From contig JACKIB010000019.1 in NCBI GenBank assembly GCA_020638695.1, positions 1-64,000 of the forward strand: DNA of 64,000 nucleotides. Direction: 5' to 3'. This stretch comes from Planctomycetota bacterium. GTDB taxonomy: Bacteria > Planctomycetota > UBA1135 > UBA2386. The translations under genes and the position numbers were made by a program. This document shows positions 1 through 8,359 of this stretch, one piece after another; position 1 is the stretch's first letter, and every line of letters begins with the position of its first letter. Below the pieces are notes generated by a model. That model was not told the origin of the DNA and did no database searches. It saw only the letters and a list, made by a program, of their open reading frames with translations.

Positions 1-2
1 AC

Positions 3-422
3 TGGGAAGCCGGTGGCGGCGGGTGTGGTTGGCCGGACAGTTACGTTCGTGATGCAGCGCTCCACCATCTGCTTCAGTTTTCACGTCTTCCCGACCGCAC
101 CACTGCGATCATGCTGGGCATCCTCTCCGACGAAGACGACAGCGACCTTGTTCTCAACCGGAGGGTGGCAGCGTGCGATGTGTTGGCCCACATAGGCCAG
201 CAGGCCAAGCCCGCTTTTGCGACCTTGAACGATCTTCTGCCGCTCGTGGAGTCAGATCGGGACATTGAGCGGTGGTTGGCCCTGCGAGCGGCGAGGGCCG
301 TTTGGAAGATCACTGGGGACTCGTCGCCTGCGGCAGATGTCGCTGGAAAGCTGGCGGAAGACGAGGAAGCGTGGCTGAGAATTTACGCTGCCGAATTGCT
401 CGGTGAGGTGGTTGCTAATTGA
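3..422 (+). pseudogene. HEAT-repeat protein, 3' remnant (runs in from the left edge)
   Basis: The frame is open from the left edge to a TGA at 420-422. The part from about base 45 reads as alternating helices of the HEAT/PBS-lyase type (YVRDAALHHLLQF, RVAACDVLAHIGQ, WLALRAARAVWKI, AWLRIYAAELLGEV). The first ~44 bases do not belong to this protein. They match, in inverted orientation and with one mismatch, part of the integrase remnant at 6319-6363. The gene is therefore probably a 3' fragment fused to mobile-element DNA and not simply a gene cut by the window edge. HEAT repeats normally make protein-protein contacts, and nothing more specific can be said. An ATG at 111 could restart translation. 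Confidence 0.5.
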
Positions 423-491
423 ACCTGTCGTCCATCGAATGTGTCCTTACCTGATTGACACATGGTAGACTGTGGCACGAGAGGTCGCTGG

Positions 492-2117
492 ATGAGCATT
501 ATCAAGAAGCTGTTCGGAAGAGGTGATGAACCGGCTGACGATCCCCCGTCGATGCCGTGGGATCAGCGTCCGTCCATTTACGATCACATCCGGGCACACG
601 TCGATGAGGCCAAGCCGGGCCTGACAGACGGGGGCGACACGCTGCCGGACGAAGCACGGATTGCCTCCGGTTCACGAATCCGGTGGGCGGCCGGGGCGAT
701 GGATGGCGTGATGGGACATCACATGGGACAAGGCGACAATGACGAGCTTGTCCGCAAGGCCGTCGATCTTATTCTGGCCTACTGCCAGAGTCCCACGGCG
801 AAGACAAAGGGTTCCCTCTACCAGCACGTCATCGAAGGCAACACGTTGCCGCTGATCGACCCGATCATTGAGAAGTTGATCGAGACGGAGGGACTCAACC
901 ACGACCGACTCTATGAGCTTGCACGCTCGTTCGTGACCGAAGCGCCCGACCGGGAGCCGGTCAAGTTCGGCATTGCGATCCTCGGTCTCTACCAGAACCC
1001 GGATAACGCTGTTCTGTTTCAAAATCTCGGGCGTCACGAAGAGTTCACTTTGTTCGCCGCTGTCGCTCTCGCACGCAACAGTGACTACCCCGAGCAGGCC
1101 CTCTGGTCTTTGGCGAAGAACGTCAACGGCTGGGGACGTATTCACATCGTGGAGAGGCTCTCGGACACCGAGAACCCGGAAATCAAGAACTGGCTGCTCC
1201 GTGAGGGATACAAGAACTGGGTGATGTACGAGTACCTCGCCTACACCTGCGCCACTGCCGGTTGCCTGCTGGCTGCGTTGAGCGAAGATGCCGTAGATCG
1301 GGAACTGCTGACTTCTTCCGGTGAACTGCTGGCTGCGCTCATAAGTGGCGGTCCTGCGCAGGACATCAACGACTATGAAGACGGGGCACTGGCGACGGAA
1401 CTGTTCCTTGGCCATTTGGAGTCGGCAGCGGAAACGCTTGGCGACTTCATCCATGTTCAAGCCATCCGAGGCTACCTCGTCGATGAGAAGGCCGACTGGG
1501 AGGAGCGATCACAACGAGGCTGGACGGAGGAGCGACGAGCGGAGTCACTTGCAGCTTGCGACCGCATCCTGAATCTACCTGAATGGCCCGACAAGGCTCG
1601 TGTCGGTCTTGGCGGCGATGACGAGATGGACTTCCATCGGGCCAATCAAGTGGCCGAGGCGCTCGGCCTCGATACTTGGGACACTCACTGGCATCGATTA
1701 CAGGAAAAGCCGTTGGATTCGGGCCGCTGGTATCAGGTGATGGCCCGTTGCAAGGAAGATCGACTTGCCGACGTGATCGCCTTTGCGGAGCAGAACATCG
1801 ATCTGGAGAAGATTGCTACCGGCCCGGCAGATGAAATGGGCCTCGGCCCCGGCTGGGAGCATCACCAGTGCCTCGATTACGTTCTTCAGGAACTTCGCAA
1901 GTTTCCCGGTCAGGGAAGCAGACTGATCCAATCTGGTCTCCGCAGTCCCGTAGTTCGCAACCGGAACATGGCCGTCGCTGCTTTGGCTGCATGGGAACAG
2001 GAGCATTGGGATGATGCCCTGCGTTCAGCACTCGAAACAGCGGCGAAGATCGAACCGGTAGTTGATGTGCGGAAGCGGATGGAAAACGTATCAAAGGGCG
2101 TGCCGCTGGGAGATTGA
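492..2117 (+). CDS. Hypothetical protein, 541 aa, helical-repeat-like
   Basis: I do not recognise a family. The chosen start is the ATG at 492 (MSIIKKLFGRG), because GAGAGG lies about 8 bases upstream. The ATG at 462 has no such site. The N-terminus resembles small cytosolic proteins that begin with a short basic helix (KKLFGRGDE). The body is acidic, rich in Trp and Glu, and built of short helices with HEAT/ARM-like spacing (for example FGIAILGLYQNPDNAVLF and NMAVAALAAWEQEHWDDAL). No signal peptide or membrane segment is visible. It follows a HEAT-type remnant by 69 bases and precedes the NADAR gene by only 4 bases, so the latter two are probably co-transcribed. Its GC content is clearly lower than in the core region after 42 kb, consistent with acquired DNA. 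Confidence 0.6.
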   Translation: MSIIKKLFGRGDEPADDPPSMPWDQRPSIYDHIRAHVDEAKPGLTDGGDTLPDEARIASGSRIRWAAGAMDGVMGHHMGQGDNDELVRKAVDLILAYCQSPTAKTKGSLYQHVIEGNTLPLIDPIIEKLIETEGLNHDRLYELARSFVTEAPDREPVKFGIAILGLYQNPDNAVLFQNLGRHEEFTLFAAVALARNSDYPEQALWSLAKNVNGWGRIHIVERLSDTENPEIKNWLLREGYKNWVMYEYLAYTCATAGCLLAALSEDAVDRELLTSSGELLAALISGGPAQDINDYEDGALATELFLGHLESAAETLGDFIHVQAIRGYLVDEKADWEERSQRGWTEERRAESLAACDRILNLPEWPDKARVGLGGDDEMDFHRANQVAEALGLDTWDTHWHRLQEKPLDSGRWYQVMARCKEDRLADVIAFAEQNIDLEKIATGPADEMGLGPGWEHHQCLDYVLQELRKFPGQGSRLIQSGLRSPVVRNRNMAVAALAAWEQEHWDDALRSALETAAKIEPVVDVRKRMENVSKGVPLGD

Positions 2118-2121
2118 AATC

Positions 2122-2568
2122 GTGTCGAAGCAACAAACAGTCATCAACTTCTACAGCGTGAGCGATGAATACGGCGAGTTCTCAAACTTTGCCCCATATC
2201 GGATTAGCCTTGATGGCAGAGTGTGGCCGACTTCGGAGCATTACTTTCAGGCTCAGAAGTTTCGTGACAAACCCCATCAGGAAGAAATCCGACATGCAAA
2301 TTCGCCGATGATCGCAGCACGAATGGGACGTTCCAGAAAACGCCCGCTGCGGAAGGATTGGGAGTCGGTGAAAGATCAGGTAATGCGAGAAGCAGTGCTG
2401 GCCAAGTTCACACAGCACGACGATCTGCGAGCGTTACTGATTTCCACCCGAGAGGCCAAATTGGTCGAACACACCACGAATGACTCGTACTGGGGAGACG
2501 GCGGCGACGGCAGTGGCAAGAACATGCTGGGCCACATCCTGATGGAAGTGAGAGAGCAGTTGCAATGA
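2122..2568 (+). CDS. NADAR family protein (YbiA-like N-glycosidase fold)
   Basis: A 148-aa protein. The family signature is continuous: FYSVSDEYGEFSNFA near the N-terminus, then WPTSEHYFQAQKF, and a C-terminal SYWGDGGDGSGKNMLGHILM. These are the hallmarks of NADAR/DUF1768 domains, which act on ADP-ribose or riboflavin-intermediate N-glycosidic bonds and are often found in phage-conflict or NAD-linked loci. The start is GTG 2122, with GGGAG about 10 bases upstream inside the end of the previous gene. An upstream ATG at 2062 would overlap that gene by 56 bases and adds residues that do not fit the family. The substrate cannot be read from sequence. The gene is immediately downstream of the 541-aa hypothetical protein. 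Confidence 0.85.
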   Translation: MSKQQTVINFYSVSDEYGEFSNFAPYRISLDGRVWPTSEHYFQAQKFRDKPHQEEIRHANSPMIAARMGRSRKRPLRKDWESVKDQVMREAVLAKFTQHDDLRALLISTREAKLVEHTTNDSYWGDGGDGSGKNMLGHILMEVREQLQ

Positions 2569-2584
2569 GCGAACTCCACAATCA

Positions 2585-2837
2585 TCACATTTCGTCTTCT
2601 GGTTTCGGAACATCAATCGGGGGAAGTTCCTCTTCTCCCAAAGAGCGAGCAACTGCCCTGTGTGACCAACCTTCGATCTCTTCCTCACCGTAAATAATCA
2701 TGCGCACTGGGATGTCCTTCGTATCCATGTCTCCGACGTACATGCGGTGGTGTTCAGGGACAGCTTCGTATGCCGCCTGCAACTCGTCTTTGGCTTTGAG
2801 TGTCGGTTCTTCGAGATACTGCTGAAACGCCTCCCGG
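2585..2837 (-). pseudogene. 3' fragment of an unknown small acidic protein, truncated by an IS91-like copy
   Basis: On the minus strand the last 83 codons of a gene remain, ending with LPPIDVPKPEDE. The recognisable core is EHHRMYVGDMDTKDIPVRMI followed by YGEEEIEGWSHRAVARSLGE. The reading frame continues upstream into the IS91-like repeat that starts at 2838, so the apparent 195-aa frame is chimeric. The true N-terminus has been lost. I do not know its function. Convergent with the NADAR gene, 16 bases apart. Confidence 0.55.
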
Positions 2838-3383
2838 GAGGATAGGCCTTCCAAGCTGAGATTCCGATCGCCCAACCCCGGCCGATCTCCCACGAACTCG
2901 ACAACACCCCGCCCCGCAATCCCCCAAACACCCCGCGATCGGCTCCGTTGGACGCAACGTTCCCGCGTTGCGCGCACAGCTCCGCCGCCGACCCACCGCG
3001 GGCCGCCCCCCAATCTCCCGATCACTCGAGCGGCAGACGCGCGGGCGGCGCGCGGGCTGGCGCGATCGGTGGCAACTCGGTGTCGAGTCCAAGGTGGTCG
3101 AGGATCCGCCGGATCACCACCGGGTCGCTGATGAAGCTCAGTACCTTTCGCCTGCCACCGCACTGGTCGCACAGCAGCACATCCACGGCAAACACCCGCT
3201 TCAGCAACTCGGCCCAGGGATAGTGCCGCCGCCTCCTCCCACCGCTCGCGCGTTGGTGCAGCCGCTGCGCGAGCCGCTCCACCGGCGTGGGTACACCCCT
3301 ATTTCCGAACCCGCAGGCCCGCTCCGACGAGTCCGCTTCGGCCACCTCCGGCACCACCATCGACCGACACGGTGACGCTGGGG
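2838..3383 (-). mobile_element. IS91-like element copy A, truncated (transposase C-terminal ~180 codons)
   Basis: This segment is nearly identical to the left end of the complete element at 40496. It starts at the same GAGGATAGG boundary and stops matching at 3383, inside the transposase gene. It keeps the transposase 3' end (LCDQCGGRRKVLSFISDP, RRILDHLGLDTELPP) and the terminal ~190 bases beyond it. In IS91 elements that end is the rolling-circle origin side. The catalytic and zinc-binding parts are missing, so the copy cannot make transposase. Confidence 0.8.
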
Positions 3384-3629
3384 AGCGTCGAGACCGATCA
3401 GGTTGACGTCATCGATGCTGACGATCGGGGGCTGGCCGATCGTGAGGTCCAGCGACGGATCTACATGTTGTGGCGACACGATGTGGCTCGACGCGGCGCG
3501 GCTTGGCGGCGCGTCTCTTCTTCGGCGCCACACAGGTGTTGCTTCGATGGACGCTGACTTCCGCTGTGCCCTCGACGTCCCGTGCGGCGAAATGAGCACC
3601 CGGACGAGCCGGGTGCTCGACCGGGTGGA
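3384..3629. other. Unassigned remnant between IS91-like copy A and the next gene
   Basis: No convincing gene. The minus strand has an open frame reading SLDLTIGQPPIVSIDDVNLI that enters copy A, so it may be the broken start of another gene. I could not assign it. Confidence 0.3.
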
Positions 3630-3884
3630 CTACTCCACGCCGGGATCCGCCGCCGCGGTCTGCAGCTGCTCGGTCCGCATGAAGGCCTGGACCAGCGTCA
3701 CAGCAGCCAGCAGCAGGTCAGCCCCGCTGAGGTTGTTGGTGTCCTGCAGCTTGCCGTCCGCGTCGCGGTAGGATCGCGTCGGGACCACATTGTAGAAGGC
3801 TCCGTTCTTGCCCTCGTTCTGCCAGATGGTGGCGGTCACGCGGCCGAGTCGGATCTTGTCGATGGGTTGCTTCGTCTGTGCCAT
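3630..3884 (-). CDS. Small hypothetical protein, 84 aa (paralogue of 21725-21973)
   Basis: The start ATG at 3884 is preceded by AAAGGAGGAACC, a near-perfect Shine-Dalgarno site 7-8 bases away, so this is a real gene and the longer upstream frame is not used. The protein has a beta-rich core (RVTATIWQNEGKNGAFYNVV, then TRSYRDADGKLQDTNNLSG) and a helical tail. The protein at 21725-21973 shares the pattern ATIWxNxGxxGxFxxVxxTRxYxDxxGxxxDxxxxSGxxLL, so the two are paralogues. Both lie in the accessory region near IS91-like ends. I associate this type with plasmid or integrative-element cargo, but the function is unknown. Confidence 0.8.
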   Translation of the reverse strand: MAQTKQPIDKIRLGRVTATIWQNEGKNGAFYNVVPTRSYRDADGKLQDTNNLSGADLLLAAVTLVQAFMRTEQLQTAAADPGVE

Positions 3885-4141
3885 GTTTGGTTCCTCCTTT
3901 GAAGGTTTGAGTTCGTTCTTCACCCTGGCTGAGAACGCAACGCGAACCATCAGGAGAGGAACCACAGTGCGGCACAGGCGCATTGAAGCGACCTGATGCG
4001 AGGCGACGTGAGCGGCTTGCTACTGCGGAGGGCCACAAAAAACAGGGCAAGCCACGTAGCGATGTCCCTGAAGCGACTTGCATGCTGATCGAAGACGCGT
4101 AGCTTCTCCGGTGGAACGCCACTCGAAGCCTCCCGCGGACC
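3885..4141. promoter_or_regulatory. Divergent intergenic region
   Basis: 257 bases separate the minus-strand 84-aa gene from the plus-strand PIN-GNAT gene and should hold promoters for both. I do not see a clear -35/-10 pair or operator. Confidence 0.3.
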
Positions 4142-5596
4142 TTGCGGACCTTGAAGCTGCTGCTCGACACCAACGTGTTCATTCCGCTTGAGCCCGCAGC
4201 GGCTGCGGACCTGGAGCCCACCTCTGCGATCGCAGCGCGTGTGTGGCAGCTTGCACACGCCGGAGGGCACACCGCGTTTCTTCATCCAGCCACGAAGCAC
4301 GATCTGGCTCGTGACAAGGACACGGGTCGCGCGGAGCTCCGGGGAGTTCTACTGGCCAAGTATGCAGAGCTCCCGGATCCACCTTCGATCCCATCGAGAC
4401 TTAAAGCGGTAATTGGCGAAGCGCCTCATGGAAGCAATGACTGGGTAGACGACTCTCTACTCGCCGCCTTGGAAGCGGACGCTGTGGACTTTGTCATATC
4501 CCAGGACAAGGGCGTCCGCGCCAAAGCAAGACGGCTCGGCATCGACGATCGGGTACTGACGCTCGACGAAGCGCTGAGGGTCCTTGGGGGACGGCCTCCA
4601 GTCGTCGCTCCACCGGCAGTAAAGGCCATCAAGGCGCATGCGCTGCCCAGTGACGACCCAATTCTCGAGTCTTTCCGCCAGGACTACCCAGGCTTCGACA
4701 AGTGGTTCAGCAAGTGTCGCCGGGAACACCGGCAGGCGTGGAAGATCGATGGCGCAGGCAGACTTGCAGCGTTCTGTATTGTCAAAGACGAGGAAGAGGA
4801 CGGATTGGGTCTCGGAGCCAAGCCGATGAAGATCTGCAGCTTCAAAGTCGCGCCGGAGTTCAACGGTTTCAAGTATGGCGAGCTGCTGTTGAAGACACTG
4901 TTCGAACACGCATATTCCAACGGCAACACGAGCATGTTCGTGACTGTCTTCGAGAGACACAGCGGGCTTCTTGAGCTGCTTGAGGACTTCGGGTTCGAGC
5001 GCAAGGATCATCGGACCAAGCTCGGCGAAGTCGTGCTTGTCAAACAACTATCTCCACGACCCGGCGTCTTTGGCCTGCCATATCATGTCGCGTTCGGCCC
5101 TCCGAGATTCGATCGAAACAATCCTTGGTTCATTGTGCCGATTCAGCCGCGTTACTCTGACGTCCTCTTTCCTGAAACCGCAGAGGCGAAGAGCCTCTTC
5201 GAAGGGCAGTATGCATTCGGCAATGCCATCAGGAAGGCATACCTCTGTCATTCCGCTTGCCGACAGCTGAGTTCCGGGGACGTGTTGGCGTTCTACAGGA
5301 CTCGAGTTCGGCAGGGCCTGATCGCCATCGGTGTCGTGGAAGATGCACTAGTGTCCGAAGATCCCGCGACCGTGCTCCGTGCTGTAGCAAGGCGAACGGT
5401 CTATTCGACGCGAGAGGTTGAAGACCTGTGTCGACGCCCTGTCCTGGCGATCCGATTCAGGCAGACCATGCTGGTGAAGCCCTCGCGAAGTGCCGACGAG
5501 CTTGTCAAGGCCAACGTCTTCTCACGCGCACCGCAGTCCATCATGCGCACAGGAAAGGAAGGAACGCAATGGTTGATCGATCAGTTCGCCGCGTAG
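4142..5596 (+). CDS. PIN-domain / GNAT-domain / C-terminal ASCH-EVE-like fusion protein
   Basis: A 484-aa protein with three parts. Residues 1-155 are a PIN-type nuclease domain: LLLDTNVFIPLE carries the first Asp, and DAVDFVISQDKGVRAKARRLG is the typical distal motif. Residues ~165-300 are a GNAT acetyltransferase-like domain (MKICSFKVAPEFNGFKYGEL, FVTVFERHSGLLELLEDFGF). Residues ~305-484 resemble an EVE/PUA-like nucleic-acid reader (WFIVPIQPRYSDVLFP, LAFYRTRVRQGLIAIGVVED). The start is a TTG at 4142; another TTG at 4151 is equally possible. It overlaps the ASCH gene by 28 bases, which implies translational coupling. PIN-GNAT proteins beside ASCH proteins look like RNA-targeting conflict or toxin modules. 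This role is inferred. Confidence 0.75.
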   Translation: MRTLKLLLDTNVFIPLEPAAAADLEPTSAIAARVWQLAHAGGHTAFLHPATKHDLARDKDTGRAELRGVLLAKYAELPDPPSIPSRLKAVIGEAPHGSNDWVDDSLLAALEADAVDFVISQDKGVRAKARRLGIDDRVLTLDEALRVLGGRPPVVAPPAVKAIKAHALPSDDPILESFRQDYPGFDKWFSKCRREHRQAWKIDGAGRLAAFCIVKDEEEDGLGLGAKPMKICSFKVAPEFNGFKYGELLLKTLFEHAYSNGNTSMFVTVFERHSGLLELLEDFGFERKDHRTKLGEVVLVKQLSPRPGVFGLPYHVAFGPPRFDRNNPWFIVPIQPRYSDVLFPETAEAKSLFEGQYAFGNAIRKAYLCHSACRQLSSGDVLAFYRTRVRQGLIAIGVVEDALVSEDPATVLRAVARRTVYSTREVEDLCRRPVLAIRFRQTMLVKPSRSADELVKANVFSRAPQSIMRTGKEGTQWLIDQFAA

Positions 5597-6090
5597 CGCT
5601 CCTCGCCATCCATCCGGAATACGCGAACGCAATACTCGAGGGACGCAAGACGGTAGAATTTCGAAAGCGCGCGCTGAGTGCATCGATCGAGCATGTGCTC
5701 CTGTACGCCACGGCACCGTTGAGGGAGATCGTTGGCGCGTTCCGCGTGGCGCGTATCGACCAGGGATCACCGACGGCGATTTGGAAGCAACACGGGGATT
5801 GCGGCGCGGTTTCGAGGCGCGCCTACAGAGACTACTACAGCGGGTCGCCTACAGCCGTTGCCATCGTTGTGGCCAGCGCAAGAGCCTTCGACAGGCCCTT
5901 GCCGCTGGATGCGATCCCAGGGCAACCCACTCCACCCCAGAGTTTCCAGTACCTCGATGACGACACGGCGCTCGACATCTTGTGGTCGGAACAAGAGGGC
6001 AACGCGAGTGGGTCACGGCTCAGCCATGCTTCCGCGCGTACTCAACCGCCGCATCGGGGATCACCTCGGCGTAGCGCTGCGTCGTCTTGA
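5569..6090 (+). CDS. ASCH domain protein
   Basis: The start ATG at 5569 follows GGAAAGGAAGG by 5 bases and lies inside the end of the PIN-GNAT gene. The first ~140 residues are an ASCH (PUA-like) domain: LLAIHPEYANAILEGRKTVE is the RNA-binding groove motif, followed by VLLYATAPLREIVGAFRVA. Family members normally end near the motif seen here as ALDILW. The last ~35 residues (after EQEGN) are Arg/Ser-rich and are encoded opposite the integrase remnant, so the natural stop may have been lost when that DNA was joined. ASCH proteins bind RNA or modified bases, and some are RNases. It is probably a partner of the preceding PIN-GNAT protein. Confidence 0.75.
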   Translation: MVDRSVRRVALLAIHPEYANAILEGRKTVEFRKRALSASIEHVLLYATAPLREIVGAFRVARIDQGSPTAIWKQHGDCGAVSRRAYRDYYSGSPTAVAIVVASARAFDRPLPLDAIPGQPTPPQSFQYLDDDTALDILWSEQEGNASGSRLSHASARTQPPHRGSPRRSAASS

Positions 6091-6390
6091 TGTCGGTGTG
6101 ACCGCCGAGCACCTGGGCGGCGTCGATCCCCGCGCGCCGCCTTGCTTCGGTCAACGCCGTGTGGCGCAGCCGATTCGGGCTGAATGGCGTGACTCCGGCC
6201 GCCTTGCACGCATGGTCGATCGCCTGGCGGTAGGACGAGGTGTCATACCGCTCGCGCAGCAGGAGCTTCGGATTCGCGCGGCGTTCGGCATCGCGCTTCG
6301 CGTTCGGCCGGCTGCGATGTAACTGTCCAGCCAACCACACCCGCCGCCACCGGCTTCCCAGTGTCGCCCGAGGTCGGCGCCCCCAGCGCC
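6020..6390 (-). pseudogene. Tyrosine recombinase (integrase), C-terminal remnant
   Basis: On the minus strand the frame encodes the C-terminal half of a phage-type integrase. NRLRHTALTEARRRAGIDAA is the HxLRHT-like box, and GGHTDIKTTQRYAEV contains the late His and the nucleophilic Tyr. The N-terminal core-binding domain and the first catalytic Arg are missing. The frame meets the IS66 remnant near 6395. Bases 6319-6363 match the first 44 bases of the window in inverted orientation. It is probably a dead remnant of the integrase that once carried part of this accessory DNA. Confidence 0.7.
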
Positions 6391-6398
6391 TAGGTTGA

Positions 6399-6720
6399 CT
6401 ACGCGCCGGTCTCGTGAAGGCGAAAGCTCAGCGATCGCACGGCCGCTGCGATGGCGTCCTGCCCCTGCTTGTGTCGTTCGATCTCGTCGCCGACGGCCTT
6501 CCACCCCCTCGGGGTCAGCTCCCGGATGCGGGACTGCGGCGTGGTCGAGATTCGATGCAACACGTCGCGGAGGTAGAGCAGCGGGTTGATCCCGTGCTCC
6601 CGACACGACTGCGCCAGACTCATCATCACCGCCGCTGCCTTGGCGCCCTCTTCGGAGCCGAAGAACTGCCAGTTCTTCCTGCCGATGACCGTGGCACGCA
6701 ATGCCCTCTCGCAGCCGTTG
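6399..6720 (-). pseudogene. IS66-family transposase, C-terminal part, interrupted by an ISKra4-like element
   Basis: The minus strand encodes NGCERALRATVIGRKNWQFF followed by GSEEGAKAAAVMMSLAQSC and a stop at 6399. This is the conserved C-terminal block of IS66 TnpC. The codons just before NGC (E-I-S-N-) are found at 8336-8359, on the far side of the ISKra4-like insertion, so the gene was split by that element. Everything further upstream is replaced by IS91-like copy B. Just beyond the stop, GGCGCCCCCAGCGCC (6377-6391) forms a small inverted repeat. Confidence 0.8.
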
Positions 6721-8335
6721 GGTGTGGATCAGCTATTGAGCGTGGAAGTCTCGACCGCCCCCAGGCCCCAGGAGTGGGGCGCTGGCGCGATTCTCCGCAA
6801 GATATTGTAGAGAAAGAGCTTGTACAAGCAGGCGCCCCTCCCTATCGGATGCAGGATGCGAATCGCGCGTCCTGGGAGGGGCGCCGCACGACGGTACATC
6901 GCCGTGCAGGTGCCAGTTGAACACAAGGATCTCGCCGAGTCGATCCAGGACCTGGTCGACGCGACGGTGAAGGCGGCGTCCGGGAACGCCGGCGGTGGCG
7001 CCGTCGACTACGCGGCAACCGAGGCGCTGATCGCCGAACAGACCGCTGCGATCGAGCGCGCGGCGCACAAAGAAGTCCTCCGATCGCTCGATGTCGACGC
7101 GTCGCGGATTCGGGTCCGCGGCGAGCAATTCGCCAAGATCGGTCGTGCACAGGGGACATACCACACCCTGGCCGGCGACACGGTTGTCGAGCGGGCGATC
7201 TACCGGCAGGTCGGAGTGCGCAACGGTCCGATCCTCGATCCGATCGGGATGCGTACGGTGCCTACGGGCGCGGCTGGCTTCCCCTGACCGCCCAGTGCAT
7301 CGCGAACGATGTCCAGCGCGGTCCGTCGCGCGAAGCAGAGGACGCTGCCAGGCAGACGAGCCGTCTGCCGCATGCTCGCGCGCGAGCTTCGAGCGCGTCG
7401 CCCATTTGGTGGCGAGCACTGGCTGCGCGAGCACGCAGACATCGAGGACCAACTTGCCTGGGAGTTCGACCTGCCAGCCGAGGCTGTTGCCATAAGCGTG
7501 GCCCTGGACCGCGTGTCCGTGCCGATGGAAGAGGCGGCGAAGAGATCGGCTGGCCGACCGCGCAAGGGCGCGCCGACGCGGCCCGTGGAGCGGAACTTCC
7601 GCATGGCCTACTGCGCGACGATCACGATGCATGACGCTGCAGGCGAGAGTCTCCACACGCTCCGATACGGCTGTATGCCCGCGAGCGATCACGAACTGTG
7701 GTTTGCGCAGATCGCGAACGAGGCCCACCGCCTCGTCGAGCAGCGCCCCGGCATCAGGATCAAACTTCTGTCCGACGGAGCCCCGGAGATGTGCAACCTG
7801 CTCCAGACCAACTTCCCAGCCACAGTGTTCAGCACAGTTGAGCAGGGCATCGACTTCTGGCACGTGATCGAGAAGCTCGCCCCGGCCGCCGAGATGCTCT
7901 TCGGCAAGGATCACTGCAGCGACGAACTGCGGCGCTGGCGCAAAAACTCCGGTGCGCCAACGCAGCCGCCGAGGAGATCCTCACTGAGCTGCGCGACTCC
8001 GGGATGCAGAACCGATACCGCGACTCAAGCGACCCGTCCACGAAGCCATCACCTACTTCGAGAACCATCTCGACCGCATGCGCTTCGCGCGGTCCTTGCG
8101 TCTCGGTCTCCCGATCGGTAGCGGCAACGTCGAGGCTACTTGCAAGACACTGGTCGGCGTCCGCATGAAACGCGCTGGCTCGCGGTGGAAGACCTGCACC
8201 GGCGAACATGTCCTCCGCCTCCGCGCCCTCGCGCTCAGCGATCGCTGGGAACCAGCGATGCTCAAGCTCCACGCAACTCGTCGGACTGCGGTCAGGGTCG
8301 CCGCATGATCAGCTGCTCAATAGCAGATCCACACC
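6721..8335 (+). mobile_element. ISKra4-family insertion sequence (complete ends, 1,615 bp)
   Basis: The element is bounded by inverted repeats of 21 bases with one mismatch. The left repeat starts GGTGTGGATCAGCTATTG (6721-6741) and the right repeat occupies 8315-8335. The 9 bases CAGCCGTTG lie directly outside both ends (6712-6720 and 8336-8344), a clean target-site duplication. The interior encodes a broken ISKra4-type transposase. The insertion splits an IS66 transposase gene. Confidence 0.9.
6820..8308 (+). pseudogene. ISKra4-family transposase, frameshifted
   Basis: Three consecutive pieces make one transposase. Bases 6820-7287 hold the N-terminal helical region (AHKEVLRSLDVDASRIRVRG). 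Bases 7309 to about 7960 hold the central catalytic region (RMAYCATITMHDAAGESLHT, IKLLSDGAPEMCNLL, FWHVIEKLAPAAEMLFG). Bases ~8078-8308 hold the C-terminal signature (GSGNVEATCKTLVGVRMKRA, GSRWKTCTGEHVLRLRALAL). The first two are in the same frame separated by a stop at 7287. The last is in another frame, so there is at least one stop and one frameshift. The element is probably inactive unless complemented in trans. Confidence 0.8.
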
Positions 8336-8359
8336 CAGCCGTTGTTCGAGATCTCGCGG
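8336..8359 (-). pseudogene. Short IS66 transposase fragment (continuation of 6399-6720)
   Basis: Read on the minus strand these 24 bases encode E-I-S-N-N-G, the IS66 motif that leads into NGCERALR on the other side of the ISKra4-like element. The left end of IS91-like copy B begins immediately after, at 8360. Confidence 0.7.

Noticed and set aside
2585..3172. One 195-aa minus-strand gene
   Set aside because: The right part is IS91-like DNA shared by four copies; the frame is a fusion of a gene remnant and the element end.
6733..7914. A 393-aa minus-strand gene inside the ISKra4-like element
   Set aside because: The plus strand carries the recognisable transposase pieces; the minus frame is its shadow.
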